Assembly: GCA_900110395.1 (NCBI GenBank)
Contig: FODP01000024.1
Coordinates: 36,821-100,820 of the forward strand
DNA from: Rhodospirillales bacterium URHD0017
Lineage (GTDB): Bacteria > Pseudomonadota > Alphaproteobacteria > Reyranellales > Reyranellaceae
Direction: 5' to 3'
Length of the DNA: 64,000 nt
Part shown: piece by piece, positions 1 to 8,200 of the stretch
Position numbering within the stretch: position 1 is the first letter of the stretch
Layout: every line of letters begins with the position of its first letter
Made by a program: the position numbers and the translations under genes
The notes under the pieces: model-generated
Database searches by the model: none
What the model was told of the DNA's origin: nothing
What the model saw: only the letters and a program-made list of their open reading frames with translations

Positions 1-306
1 ACCTTCGCCTTCGGCGGGCCCAACAAGGTGATCCAGATCGAATACTGGGTCGGCAACCGGTCGGCCAGTGTACGCACCACGCAGAACGGTTTCATCGCCA
101 CCCTCACCAACCTGCACAAGGGCACGACCATGCCGGCGCCCTGGATCCTGCTGATCGACACGCTGGCCGGGGCCATGATCTTCCTGTCGATCAGCGGCGT
201 CATCCTGTGGTGGGAGACCCATCGCCGGCGACTTGCAGGGATCGTGATCTTTGGCGTTTCTGTGGCAGCTACGGCGGCACTTGCGATGTCGTCGCTGCAG
301 TGGTGA
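1..306 (+). CDS. PepSY-associated membrane protein, C-terminal part
   Basis: The reading frame is open from the first base, so this is the C-terminal part (101 codons visible) of a gene that starts outside the window. A soluble stretch is followed by one clear membrane helix (ILLIDTLAGAMIFLSISGVI), a short basic loop (ETHRRRLAG) and a second hydrophobic segment. This ending is typical of PepSY-associated TM helix proteins, which often sit beside TonB-dependent iron uptake genes. The tonB, exbB and exbD genes follow directly on the same strand, which fits a role in siderophore or iron uptake. The family call rests on this C-terminal pattern and on context. Confidence 0.65.
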   Translation, partial: TFAFGGPNKVIQIEYWVGNRSASVRTTQNGFIATLTNLHKGTTMPAPWILLIDTLAGAMIFLSISGVILWWETHRRRLAGIVIFGVSVAATAALAMSSLQW

Positions 307-337
307 GAAAGCAGCCGTGAGCCCGGAAACCCCTCTC

Positions 338-1111
338 ATGCCTCGCCTGGAGGCGGAGGTCGGAGCCTCCAGGGAGCCGCTGACGCCCATGGCCAAGCGC
401 GCCCTGCTGGCGCTGGTCATCTTCTTCCATGTCGGCGGCGGCTGGGCGCTGACCCAGGTCGAACCCACGAAGCTGATCGTGGGCGACATCGCGCCGATGG
501 AAGTGCGCATGGTGCCGGCCGAGCAGTCGGCGGAGCCCGAGGTCGAGAACGCCGAACCGCCGCCACCGGTCGAGATCAAGCCGCCCGACCTGGCGGCGAT
601 CGTCGAGCCGCCGCCGGACGACCTGCCGCCGCCGGAATTTCCGATCGCCAAGATCGACATCCCGCCGCCGGAGGAGCCGCCGCCGCCAGTCATTCGGCCG
701 CTCGAGAAGAAGCCGGATCCCAAGCCCGAGCAGCCCAAGCCGGTGCAGCGCAAGCCGCCGGCGCCGGTACCGCAGGCGCCCGTCGACAACCAGCCGAAGC
801 AGGCGGCGCCGGCGGCTGCGACCGCGCCTCGCGTCGTGTCGGCCTCGCAGCTCGGCTTCCTGGTGGCGCCCAACACCATCTATCCGGCGCGCTCGCGCAA
901 GGCGGGCGAGCAGGGCTCGGTCATGGTCCGCGTGTTTGTCGACGTCGCCGGCCGGCCGGCGCAGGTGACGCTGGAAACGTCATCGGGCCACTCGGCACTC
1001 GATGAGGCGGCGTTGACCGCCGTGCGCGGCGCGCAGTTCCGGCCCTATTCCGAGGGCGGGGTGCCCAAGACGGTGTGGGTGCGCGTGCCAATCAATTTCG
1101 TGCTTCAGTAG
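338..1111 (+). CDS. tonB: Energy transducer TonB
   Basis: The 257-aa protein is built like TonB: an N-terminal membrane anchor (ALLALVIFFHVGGGWAL), a long periplasmic linker rich in Pro, Glu and Lys with PPPP and KP repeats, and a C-terminal TonB domain from about residue 175 ending VPINFVLQ. TonB spans the periplasm and passes inner-membrane proton-motive energy to outer-membrane receptors. exbB follows after 10 bases and exbD after that, so the three form one operon. Start sites are uncertain: GTG 317 (behind a GAGAAAG sequence), ATG 338 and ATG 389 are all in frame, and all leave the anchor intact. Confidence 0.9.
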   Translation: MPRLEAEVGASREPLTPMAKRALLALVIFFHVGGGWALTQVEPTKLIVGDIAPMEVRMVPAEQSAEPEVENAEPPPPVEIKPPDLAAIVEPPPDDLPPPEFPIAKIDIPPPEEPPPPVIRPLEKKPDPKPEQPKPVQRKPPAPVPQAPVDNQPKQAAPAAATAPRVVSASQLGFLVAPNTIYPARSRKAGEQGSVMVRVFVDVAGRPAQVTLETSSGHSALDEAALTAVRGAQFRPYSEGGVPKTVWVRVPINFVLQ

Positions 1112-1121
1112 GAGTTAGGTC

Positions 1122-1865
1122 ATGGGTGATACATCCGCCCTGGGCTTCGGCCATTTCATCGCCAACGCCGACATCGTTGCCAAGGTACTGCTGGCGGTGC
1201 TGGCGATCATGTCGGCGATCTCCTGGTACCTGATCGTCTACAAGGGCATCAGCCAGGTCGTGCGTCAGAAGCGCAGCAAGAAATTCCTTGCCTTCTTCTG
1301 GAGCGCCACCTCGCTCGAGCAGGTGCAGAACGAGCTCGGCGTCCATGGCGTGCACGAGCCGTTCGGACATCTCACGGCGCATGCCATGCACGCGCAGGCG
1401 CATCACGCCAAGTTCGGCGCCGCCAAGCTCGAGGAAGCGGGCAGCGAACAGGAGTTTTTGACGCGCACCATCAAGAAGGTGCTCGACGAGGAGACGACCG
1501 CGCTCGAGAACGGCCTCACCATGCTCGCCACGATCGGCGCCACCGCGCCGTTCGTCGGCCTGTTCGGCACGGTGTGGGGCGTCTATCACGCGCTGGTGGC
1601 GATCGGCATGTCGGGCTCGGGCATGCTCGACAAGGTCGCGGGCCCCGTGGGCGAGGCGCTGATCATGACCGGCATCGGCCTTGCCGTCGCCCTGCCGGCG
1701 GTCATGGGCTACAACTGGCTGACCCGCTCCAACCGTGTGCTGACCACCAAGCTCGATGCCTTCGCCTTCGAGCTGCTGAACTTCCTGCTGATCGGCCGCA
1801 CCTTGCAGACTGCCGGCCGCGGCGGCCGGCCCGGCACCGTGCCGCTGGCCGCCGTGAACTACTAG
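1122..1865 (+). CDS. exbB: MotA/TolQ/ExbB proton channel protein (ExbB)
   Basis: The protein has 247 aa. One N-terminal membrane helix (residues about 15-40) is followed by a cytoplasmic domain and two C-terminal helices. The stretch from LATIGATAPFVGLFGTVWG to GIGLAVALPAVMGYN is the ExbB/TolQ signature. It forms the proton channel that, with ExbD, energises TonB in the inner membrane. It lies between tonB and exbD, with a GGAG-type ribosome site ahead of ATG 1122. TolQ is the alternative name for the family, but the neighbouring tonB favours ExbB. Confidence 0.93.
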   Translation: MGDTSALGFGHFIANADIVAKVLLAVLAIMSAISWYLIVYKGISQVVRQKRSKKFLAFFWSATSLEQVQNELGVHGVHEPFGHLTAHAMHAQAHHAKFGAAKLEEAGSEQEFLTRTIKKVLDEETTALENGLTMLATIGATAPFVGLFGTVWGVYHALVAIGMSGSGMLDKVAGPVGEALIMTGIGLAVALPAVMGYNWLTRSNRVLTTKLDAFAFELLNFLLIGRTLQTAGRGGRPGTVPLAAVNY

Positions 1866-1879
1866 GCGAGGAGGGGGCC

Positions 1880-2296
1880 ATGGCTTTCGGAAGCTTCGAA
1901 CGCAAGACCTCGTCCCAGCCCATGGCCGAGATCAACATGGTGCCGTTGATCGACGTCGTGCTGGTGCTGCTGGTGATCTTCATCGTGACCGCGCCGCTGC
2001 TCACCAACGTGGTCAAGCTCGACCTGCCCAAGGCGACCTCGGCGGCTGATATCCAGAAGCCGGAGAAGATCGAGTTTGCCATCGACGCCAACGGCGGGCT
2101 CTTCTGGAAGGGCGAGCGCATCAGCCGCGAGGAGGCACTCGCCAAGTTCGCCGAGGAGGGCCGCAAGCGGCCGCAGCCCGAGGTCTACCTGCGCGCCGAC
2201 CAGAACGTGCCCTATCGCTACGTCGCCGAGACCCTGGCCGACGCCTCCAAGGGCGGCCTGTCCAAGGTGGCCTTCGTCAGCGAACCGGCCCGCTAG
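1880..2296 (+). CDS. exbD: Biopolymer transporter ExbD
   Basis: The protein has 138 aa. Its short N-terminus (AEINMVPLIDVVLVLLVIFI) carries the invariant membrane Asp of the ExbD/TolR family that takes part in proton flow, and a periplasmic domain follows. The frame is open upstream of 1880, but ATG 1880 sits behind a strong GAGGAGGGGG ribosome site 14 bases after the exbB stop. It is the last gene of the tonB-exbB-exbD operon. A strong palindromic element lies directly downstream. Confidence 0.93.
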   Translation: MAFGSFERKTSSQPMAEINMVPLIDVVLVLLVIFIVTAPLLTNVVKLDLPKATSAADIQKPEKIEFAIDANGGLFWKGERISREEALAKFAEEGRKRPQPEVYLRADQNVPYRYVAETLADASKGGLSKVAFVSEPAR

Positions 2297-2301
2297 CTGG
2301 C

Positions 2302-2354
2302 GCGCGGACCTCCAGGTCCGCTCAAGCTCATGATGCGGACCTGGAGGTCCGCGC
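2302..2354. repeat. Double palindrome, REP-like, between convergent genes
   Basis: Two 20-base arms (2302-2321 and 2335-2354) are perfect reverse complements around a 13-base spacer. Each arm is also nearly palindromic by itself (GCGGACCT, two bases, AGGTCCGC), so either one long hairpin or two short ones can form. It sits between exbD and the convergent VOC gene and has no T-tract. It may end transcription in both directions or be a copy of a dispersed extragenic palindrome. Confidence 0.75.
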
Positions 2355-2360
2355 TCCGGG

Positions 2361-2723
2361 TTAACGTGATGTCCACACGGCGAGTTCGTAGCCGTCGGGA
2401 TCGGCGAAGTGGAAACGGCGGCCCCCGGGGAAGTCGTAGGCCGCCTTGACGATGCGTCCGCCCGCCGCCTCGATGCGGCGCTGGATGTCTGAAAGGTCGT
2501 TGGCGTACAGGATGACCAGCGGCCCGCCGGCGCCGCGGGACTTGCCGGCGCCGACGAAGCCGCCGGTCAACCGGCCGTCGCGGAACTCGCAGTAGTCCGG
2601 GCCGTAGTCCTTGAACGTCCAGCCGAAGACGTCGCCATAGAATTTCTTCGCGCGCGCCACGTCGGCGACGTCGAGCTCGACGTAGTCGATGCGGCGATCG
2701 TTGTCGGAATTGTTCGCAGCCAT
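2361..2723 (-). CDS. VOC (glyoxalase/bleomycin-resistance fold) family protein
   Basis: The 120-aa single-domain protein opens with IDYVELDVADVARAKKFYGD, typical of VOC proteins in which two beta-alpha-beta-beta-beta units form a metal or substrate pocket. It ends with the usual RFHFADPDGYELAVWT stretch. The exact reaction cannot be read from sequence, because the superfamily includes lyases, dioxygenases and drug-binding proteins. Its ribosome site is buried in a strong hairpin (see 2724-2751), which suggests translational control. It is convergent with exbD. Confidence 0.85.
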   Translation of the reverse strand: MAANNSDNDRRIDYVELDVADVARAKKFYGDVFGWTFKDYGPDYCEFRDGRLTGGFVGAGKSRGAGGPLVILYANDLSDIQRRIEAAGGRIVKAAYDFPGGRRFHFADPDGYELAVWTSR

Positions 2724-2751
2724 GATCGCTCCTCTCCGAAGAGGAGCGATC
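2724..2751 (-). promoter_or_regulatory. Hairpin that occludes the ribosome site of the VOC gene
   Basis: A perfect 12-bp stem with a 4-base loop (arms 2724-2735 and 2740-2751) abuts the ATG of the VOC gene on the minus strand. The GAGGAG ribosome site lies in the arm next to the start codon, so the folded RNA would hide it. The pairing is seen in the sequence; regulation by melting, protein binding or upstream translation is inferred. Confidence 0.6.
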
Positions 2752-2816
2752 CTGTCCGATATTCGCTGCGGCGTCTTGATCGACGCTGTGACCTTCGACG
2801 AGTGCTAGCAGTGCTG

Positions 2817-4022
2817 TCAGTTGTACTTCGCGAGCTCCTGCCGGCCAATCTGATTGCGATGGACCTCGTCGGGGCCGTCGAAAATCCGCATCGACCGGGC
2901 CGAGGCGTAGGCCTTGGCCAAGCCAAAGTCACCGGAGACGCCGGCGCCGCCATGCGCCTGGATCGCCATGTCGACAACGCTCGACAGCATCTTCGGCACG
3001 GCGACCTTGATCATGGCGATCTCGGCCCGGGCCACCTTGTTGCCGACCGTGTCCATCATGTAGGCGGCCTTGAGCACCAGCAGACGCGCCTGCTCGATCA
3101 TGATGCGCGCCTCTGCGATGCGCTCCAGGGTCACGGTCTGCTCGCTGAGCGGCTTGCCGAAGGCCACGCGCGACTTCACGCGCTTGCACATGTCCTCCAG
3201 CGCCCGCTCGGCCGAGCCGATCGCGCGCATGCAGTGGTGGATGCGGCCCGGCCCCAGCCGCCCCTGCGCGATCTCGAAGCCACGACCTTCGCCGAGAAGG
3301 ATGTTCGAGAGCGGCACGCGGACATTGTCGAACGTCACCTCGGCATGGCCATGCGGGGCGTCGTCGTAGCCGAACACCGACAAGGGCCGCACCACTTTCA
3401 CGCCCGGCGTATCCATCGGCACCAGCACCATCGACTGCTGGCGATGGCGGCTGGGATTGGACGGATCGGTCTTGCCCATGAAGATCGCGATCGTGCAGCG
3501 CGGGTGGGATGCGCCGGTCGTCCACCATTTGCGGCCGTTGATCACGTAGTCACCGCCGTCGCGCAGGATGGTGCTCTCGATGTTGGTGGCGTCGGACGAG
3601 GCCACGGCTGGCTCGGTCATGGCGAAGCAGGAGCGGATCTCGCCCGCCAGCAGCGGTTTCAGCCACTGCTCCTTCTGCTCTTCGCTGCCGTAGAGCTCCA
3701 GCGTCTCCATGTTGCCGGTATCCGGCGCAGAGCAGTTGAAGACCTCGGAAGCCATCGGTGCACGGCCCATGATCTCGCACAAGGGCGCGTATTCCAGGTT
3801 GCTGAGGCCCGCACCGTGCGGCGAGTGCGGCAGGAAGAGGTTCCACAGGCCTTCCAGCCTGGCCTTCTTCTTGAGGTCCTCCATCAGCGCCGTCGGCTGC
3901 CAACGATCGCCGGTCTCGATCTCGTGATCATGGCGAGGCTCGTTGGGATAAATGTGCCGATCCATGAAATCCCTGAGCTTGTCCTGCAGGGCCACGACCT
4001 TGTCGGAGTGGGTGAATTGCAT
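2817..4022 (-). CDS. Acyl-CoA dehydrogenase family protein
   Basis: The 401-aa protein has the three-part acyl-CoA dehydrogenase layout. An alpha-helical N-terminus comes first, then a middle domain with CFAMTEPAVASSDATN (flavin and substrate contact), and a C-terminal helical domain ending with DGPDEVHRNQIGRQELAKY. It should oxidise an acyl-CoA thioester with FAD and pass electrons to ETF. The C-terminal motif resembles the ACAD10/ACAD11 type more than short-chain enzymes. A LysR regulator is transcribed divergently 79 bases away and may control it. Its substrate is unknown. Confidence 0.9.
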   Translation of the reverse strand: MQFTHSDKVVALQDKLRDFMDRHIYPNEPRHDHEIETGDRWQPTALMEDLKKKARLEGLWNLFLPHSPHGAGLSNLEYAPLCEIMGRAPMASEVFNCSAPDTGNMETLELYGSEEQKEQWLKPLLAGEIRSCFAMTEPAVASSDATNIESTILRDGGDYVINGRKWWTTGASHPRCTIAIFMGKTDPSNPSRHRQQSMVLVPMDTPGVKVVRPLSVFGYDDAPHGHAEVTFDNVRVPLSNILLGEGRGFEIAQGRLGPGRIHHCMRAIGSAERALEDMCKRVKSRVAFGKPLSEQTVTLERIAEARIMIEQARLLVLKAAYMMDTVGNKVARAEIAMIKVAVPKMLSSVVDMAIQAHGGAGVSGDFGLAKAYASARSMRIFDGPDEVHRNQIGRQELAKYN

Positions 4023-4084
4023 GGCATGCCTCCTGATGCTGCAGAGGCATAGCTAAGGCCGCGCACCGCATGAGGAAATTGAAT

Positions 4085-4100
4085 AGATTTCATGGTATCT
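4085..4100. promoter_or_regulatory. Possible LysR-type operator
   Basis: AGAT and ATCT half-sites separated by eight bases lie directly before the LysR start, in the 79-bp region shared with the divergent acyl-CoA dehydrogenase. LysR proteins often bind such interrupted palindromes between divergent genes. The site is short and the call is weak. Confidence 0.25.
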
Positions 4101-4101
4101 C

Positions 4102-5028
4102 ATGCACATGATTAATTTATCGCGCATCGACCTCAATCTCCTGGTCGTGCTTGAAGCGATCGTCGCCGAAGGCGGCGTCAGCCGGGCCGCCGCGCGGCTC
4201 AACCTCACGCAGCCCGCGGTAAGCCACGCGCTGGCCCGCCTGCGCGAGCTGTTCGACGATGCGCTGTTCGTCCGCGAGGGCCGCAACCTTGCGCCGACGG
4301 CACTCACCAAGGGGTTGGTCGAGCCGCTGCGCCAGTCGCTGCAGGCGCTCGGTACGCTGATCGAGAAAGGCGAGAGCTTCGATCCGGCGACGAGCGAGAC
4401 GAGCTTCACCGTGTCGATGCGCGATCCCATGGAAGTGCTGATCCTGCCGCGGCTGATGCAGCGCTTCGCACGCACGGCGCCGCGCGTCGACCTGCGCACC
4501 GTGCAGGTCCGCCGACGCAGCCTCGAGAGCGGCCTCAGCGACGGCACGCTCGATGCCGCGCTCGATGTCGCCCTGCTTCTCTCGGAGCGCATCCATCGCC
4601 AGCGCATCAGCGCCGACCGCTTCGTGGTGGCGGCCCGCAAAGGCCATCCGCGCGTGCGGCCGGGCTTCACGCTCGCGACCTACCTGGCCGAGAAGCATGT
4701 CATGGTGACCTCGCGCCGCCGCGGCCCGGGTGCGGAGGACATCGAGCTCGGCCAGCACGGCCAGCGCCGCCATGTCATCCTGCGCTGCCGCAATTACCTT
4801 GCGGCTTTCCGCGTGGTGGCGGAGAGCGACCTGGTGCTCACCATGCCGGAGCGCTATGCGCCGCTGCTGGCTGCGGGGTCGGCGACAGTGCGGGCGCTCG
4901 CCATGCCGCTTCGCATGGCGACACTCGACCTCTTCCTTTATTGGCACGACCGGGTCGACAACGACCCGGCCAATCGCTGGCTTCGCTTGCAGCTCGTCGA
5001 GGCGTTGGGCAAGACTGCGCGGCGTTAA
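4102..5028 (+). CDS. LysR-family transcriptional regulator
   Basis: The 308-aa protein has an N-terminal winged HTH (residues about 5-65, with GGVSRAAARLNLTQPAVSHA) and a periplasmic-binding-like effector domain behind it, the standard LysR layout and length. It is divergent from the acyl-CoA dehydrogenase, the classic arrangement for a LysR target, so it probably controls fatty-acid or related acyl degradation. Two ATGs (4102 and 4108) could serve as start. The oligopeptidase gene follows after 17 bases and may share its transcript. Confidence 0.92.
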   Translation: MHMINLSRIDLNLLVVLEAIVAEGGVSRAAARLNLTQPAVSHALARLRELFDDALFVREGRNLAPTALTKGLVEPLRQSLQALGTLIEKGESFDPATSETSFTVSMRDPMEVLILPRLMQRFARTAPRVDLRTVQVRRRSLESGLSDGTLDAALDVALLLSERIHRQRISADRFVVAARKGHPRVRPGFTLATYLAEKHVMVTSRRRGPGAEDIELGQHGQRRHVILRCRNYLAAFRVVAESDLVLTMPERYAPLLAAGSATVRALAMPLRMATLDLFLYWHDRVDNDPANRWLRLQLVEALGKTARR

Positions 5029-5045
5029 CGCCGGAGGTTGCCCGC

Positions 5046-7106
5046 GTGTCCCTCGATGCCAGGCCGACAGTCGCTGAGCCCGACGACGATCCCTACCTGT
5101 GGCTCGAAGATGTCGAGGGGACGCGCGCGCTTGCCTGGGTCGAGGCCGAGACCGAGCGCACGCTGAAGACCTTCGGCAACGCGCAATTCGCCGCCGATCG
5201 CGACACGTTGGCGGCGATCTTCGACCGGCCCGACAAGCTCCCCTTCGTCGCGCGGCGCGGACCGTGGCTTTACAATTTCTGGCTCGACGCCAAGAATCCA
5301 CGCGGTCTGTGGCGGCGCAGCACACTGGACAGCTTTCGCCTCGAGCAGCCGGCCTGGGAGATCCTGCTCGACGTCGACGCCCTCGCGGCGGCGGAGGGCG
5401 AGGACTGGATCTGGGGTGGCGCGCTGACGCGGCCAGGCACGCATGACCGAGCGATCGTGCGACTGTCGCGCGGCGGCAGCGACGCCGTGGTGCTGCGTGA
5501 ATTCGATCTGCTGGCCAGGACCTTCGTGAAGGAGGGCTTCGTCCTGCCGGAGGCCAAGGGTTGGGTGAGCTGGCTCGATCCCGACACGCTGCTGCTCAAC
5601 AGCGCCTGGGGCGGCGACGCGACGACGTCGGGCTATGCGCGGACGGTGCGGCTGTGGCACCGCGGCAGCGACGCGGCGGAGGCGCCGGTCCTCTTCGAGG
5701 CGCCGCGCCAGAGCATGTCGGTCGGCGCGGGCGTCGACCTCGAGCATGCCGCCAAGCTCGTCTGGTACGTCGAGCAAGTCGGCTTCTTCGACTTCAATGT
5801 CTGGATGGCGGACGGCGAGGGCAACAACCGCGTCAAGCTCGACCTGCCGACGGACATTCACATGCTTACCCATCGCGGCTGGATGGCCGTCAAGCCGCGC
5901 ACCGATTGGACGGTCGGCGGCAAGACCTGGCCGGCCGACACCTTGCTCGGCATCGCACTCGACGCGTTCATGGCGGGCAGCCGCGACTTCACCGTGCTGT
6001 TCGAGCCGGCGGGACGCCGGGTGCTGCAGAGTTTCGTGTGGAGCGCCGGCCGCCTCGTGCTGTCGATCTTCGACAACCTGCAGCCGGTATTCGAGATGCT
6101 GACGCCGTCCGACGATGGCTGGGCACGCCAGGACGTCGGCGGCCTGCCGGCGATCGGGGTGGTCGACCTGTCGCCGCTGGATGTGGAGGCCTCGGAAGGC
6201 AACGGCGACCTGATCGCGACCGTGCAGGATCCGCTGACGCCGCATTCGCTGATGCTGCTCGTGCCGGACAAGGGTCCGGTCGTGCTCAAGCGATCGTCGC
6301 CCGCATTCTCGCCGGACGGGCTGGTGGTGACCCGCCACGAAGCGATCTCCGTCGACGGCGAGCGCATCCCTTATTTCCAGACCGGCCCGGCCGGCGAGAC
6401 CGGCGAGGCGCCTGTGCTTCTCGGAGGATACGGCGGCTTCGGACTGCCGAGCAGACCGATCTACAATCCGATCATCGGCAAGCTTTGGCTGGAGCAGGGC
6501 GGCACCAGCGTCATTGCCAACATCCGGGGCGGCGGCGAGTTCGGCACGCCCTGGCACGACGCCGGCCGCAACGCCGGCAAGCGGCTGTCGCACGACGACT
6601 TCGCCGCCGTCGCCGCCGACCTGGTGCGCCGCGGCGTGACGCGGCCGGGCCGCATCGCCGCCGAGGGCGGATCGAACGGCGGTATCCTGATCACCAACAT
6701 GCTGACACGCTATCCCGAGCGCTTCGGCGCCCTGTTCTGCACCATCCCGCTGATTGACATGCGCCGCTATTCCAGGCTTTTGGCCGGCGCGAGCTGGATC
6801 GCCGAGTACGGCGATCCCGACAAGCCGGAGGAGTGGGCGTGGCTGAAAACCTATTCAGCCTATCACCAGGCAGTGCCCGGCCAGGCCTATCCGCCGATCC
6901 TGATCGCCACGACGCGCCGCGACGATCGCGTGCATCCCGGTCACGCGCGCAAGATGACCGCCAAGCTCCGCGCCATGGGCTACGACGAGGTCTATTTCTA
7001 TGAGCCGGCCGCGGGCGGCCACGGCTACGGCAAGGACAACAAGGAACGCGCCGCCTTCTCGGCACTTGGCTACACGTTCCTCAAGCAGAAGATCGGCTGG
7101 TCGTAG
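5046..7106 (+). CDS. Prolyl oligopeptidase family serine peptidase (S9)
   Basis: The 686-aa protein has an N-terminal beta-propeller (DPYLWLEDVEG near the start is the S9A signature) and a C-terminal alpha/beta-hydrolase domain. The catalytic triad is visible: Ser543 in GGSNGG, Asp627 in RRDDRVHP and His659 in GGHGYG. It should cleave short peptides, probably after proline; no signal peptide is seen, so it is probably cytosolic. The open frame reaches back to 4941, inside the LysR gene, but GTG 5046 has a GGAGG site nine bases upstream and matches the family start. Confidence 0.92.
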   Translation: MSLDARPTVAEPDDDPYLWLEDVEGTRALAWVEAETERTLKTFGNAQFAADRDTLAAIFDRPDKLPFVARRGPWLYNFWLDAKNPRGLWRRSTLDSFRLEQPAWEILLDVDALAAAEGEDWIWGGALTRPGTHDRAIVRLSRGGSDAVVLREFDLLARTFVKEGFVLPEAKGWVSWLDPDTLLLNSAWGGDATTSGYARTVRLWHRGSDAAEAPVLFEAPRQSMSVGAGVDLEHAAKLVWYVEQVGFFDFNVWMADGEGNNRVKLDLPTDIHMLTHRGWMAVKPRTDWTVGGKTWPADTLLGIALDAFMAGSRDFTVLFEPAGRRVLQSFVWSAGRLVLSIFDNLQPVFEMLTPSDDGWARQDVGGLPAIGVVDLSPLDVEASEGNGDLIATVQDPLTPHSLMLLVPDKGPVVLKRSSPAFSPDGLVVTRHEAISVDGERIPYFQTGPAGETGEAPVLLGGYGGFGLPSRPIYNPIIGKLWLEQGGTSVIANIRGGGEFGTPWHDAGRNAGKRLSHDDFAAVAADLVRRGVTRPGRIAAEGGSNGGILITNMLTRYPERFGALFCTIPLIDMRRYSRLLAGASWIAEYGDPDKPEEWAWLKTYSAYHQAVPGQAYPPILIATTRRDDRVHPGHARKMTAKLRAMGYDEVYFYEPAAGGHGYGKDNKERAAFSALGYTFLKQKIGWS

Positions 7107-7237
7107 CGTCGTCGGGCCGTCTTGACCCGATAGCGAGCAGCTCCTCGTGACAATTGCCGGCCTGACCGCGGGTTGCCTGTAACGCTTGTCCTGTTCATTT
7201 CGTCGTCTTTGCAGGCGAAGAGGTTTGGCAACGCACG

Positions 7238-7645
7238 ATGAATGATGATCGGCAGGACCTGTCAGGCATCTGGCAGGGCCTCTATTCCTATCCGGACGAC
7301 TATGAACGGGTTGCCTTCGTGGCGGTCGTTATCGATACGGGAGGTACCTTGAGCGGTACCACCCACGAACGATGCAGCTTCCAGAAGGCCCCCGGTGAAT
7401 ATCTGTACGCGAGGCTGAGTGGGCGGCGTGTCGATTCAACAGTCACTTTCGTCAAGACCTACGACGGCACTGGCGGCCGGGATCATTCAGTCGATTACGA
7501 AGGCACCATCAACGAGGACGCTACGGAAATCAGCGGGCAATGGCACTTGCCTGGACAGTGGTCTGGACCGTTCCTGGTGATGCGGGCCAACAGCAAGGAG
7601 GATGCCGTAGTCAGGAGGTCGTTGCAGCCTGTCGACGAATCATAG
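7238..7645 (+). CDS. Hypothetical protein
   Basis: I do not recognise this 135-aa protein. It is soluble, acidic and beta-rich with many Gly and Thr (LSGIWQGLYSYPDDYERVAF at the start, ISGQWHLPGQWSGPFLVMR near the end), which suggests a small beta-barrel such as a lipocalin-like fold. The fold is only an impression. ATG 7238 follows a weak GAAGAGG ribosome site. The last six bases overlap the end of the convergent GNAT gene. It stands alone, so context gives no hint of its job. Confidence 0.6.
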   Translation: MNDDRQDLSGIWQGLYSYPDDYERVAFVAVVIDTGGTLSGTTHERCSFQKAPGEYLYARLSGRRVDSTVTFVKTYDGTGGRDHSVDYEGTINEDATEISGQWHLPGQWSGPFLVMRANSKEDAVVRRSLQPVDES

Positions 7646-8200
7646 GTGCAGCAGCCGCTTGGCCATCAGGATATCGGGCCGGCCCGGCCCATTCACGTCA
7701 GGCAGCAGCCCGATCACCTGATAGCCGTGACGGCGATAGAAGGTGAGCGCATGGCCGCGTGTCGATGCCTCGATCGCCGCCGTGTATCGCGGAAGGTCGG
7801 CCCAGAGATCGTATCCGAACGCCGTCGTGCCGCCGTGCTCGTCGTCGGTGCCCAGGAACATGGTCAGCACGCCCTCCTGGCGCGCCCGGGCCTCGATGGT
7901 GGCGATCATGGTGGTACCGATGCCCTGGCGCTGGCGGTCCGGCGCGACCACCAGCGGGTGAAGCTCCCAACCGTGGCTGTAGGTGCGAATGGCGCCGACC
8001 CAACCGACCAGTCGTTCGCCGTCGAGGGTGGCGCTGCCCAGCCAGTCGCCGTCGTTCCAGCGCAAGTCGACTTCGGCCTCGGCCTCGCCCGCACCCTGAT
8101 GGGCCGAGGGCAGGTGGGCGAGGGCGGACCGCAGGATCTCGCCTGCGGCAGCCCGCTGCGCCTTGGTGATGGATCTGAAGTCGACGAGCTCGACGGCCAT
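7640..8200 (-). CDS. GNAT family N-acetyltransferase
   Basis: The protein has 186 aa. The acetyl-CoA-binding motif is clear (VVAPDRQRQGIGTTMIATIE), followed by the C-terminal GNAT strand with ALTFYRRHGYQVIGLLPD. It should transfer an acetyl group from acetyl-CoA to an amine; the acceptor is unknown. Its start abuts the stop of the LysE-type exporter gene, so the two are probably co-transcribed, which would be compatible with acting on an amine or amino acid. Confidence 0.88.
   Translation of the reverse strand: MAVELVDFRSITKAQRAAAGEILRSALAHLPSAHQGAGEAEAEVDLRWNDGDWLGSATLDGERLVGWVGAIRTYSHGWELHPLVVAPDRQRQGIGTTMIATIEARARQEGVLTMFLGTDDEHGGTTAFGYDLWADLPRYTAAIEASTRGHALTFYRRHGYQVIGLLPDVNGPGRPDILMAKRLLHL

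Noticed and set aside
2802..4052. 416-aa plus-strand frame over the acyl-CoA dehydrogenase
   Set aside because: His-rich shadow translation without motifs; the minus-strand gene has all family features.
5025..6593. 522-aa minus-strand frame over the S9 peptidase
   Set aside because: Low-complexity composition and antisense to a peptidase with a full catalytic triad.
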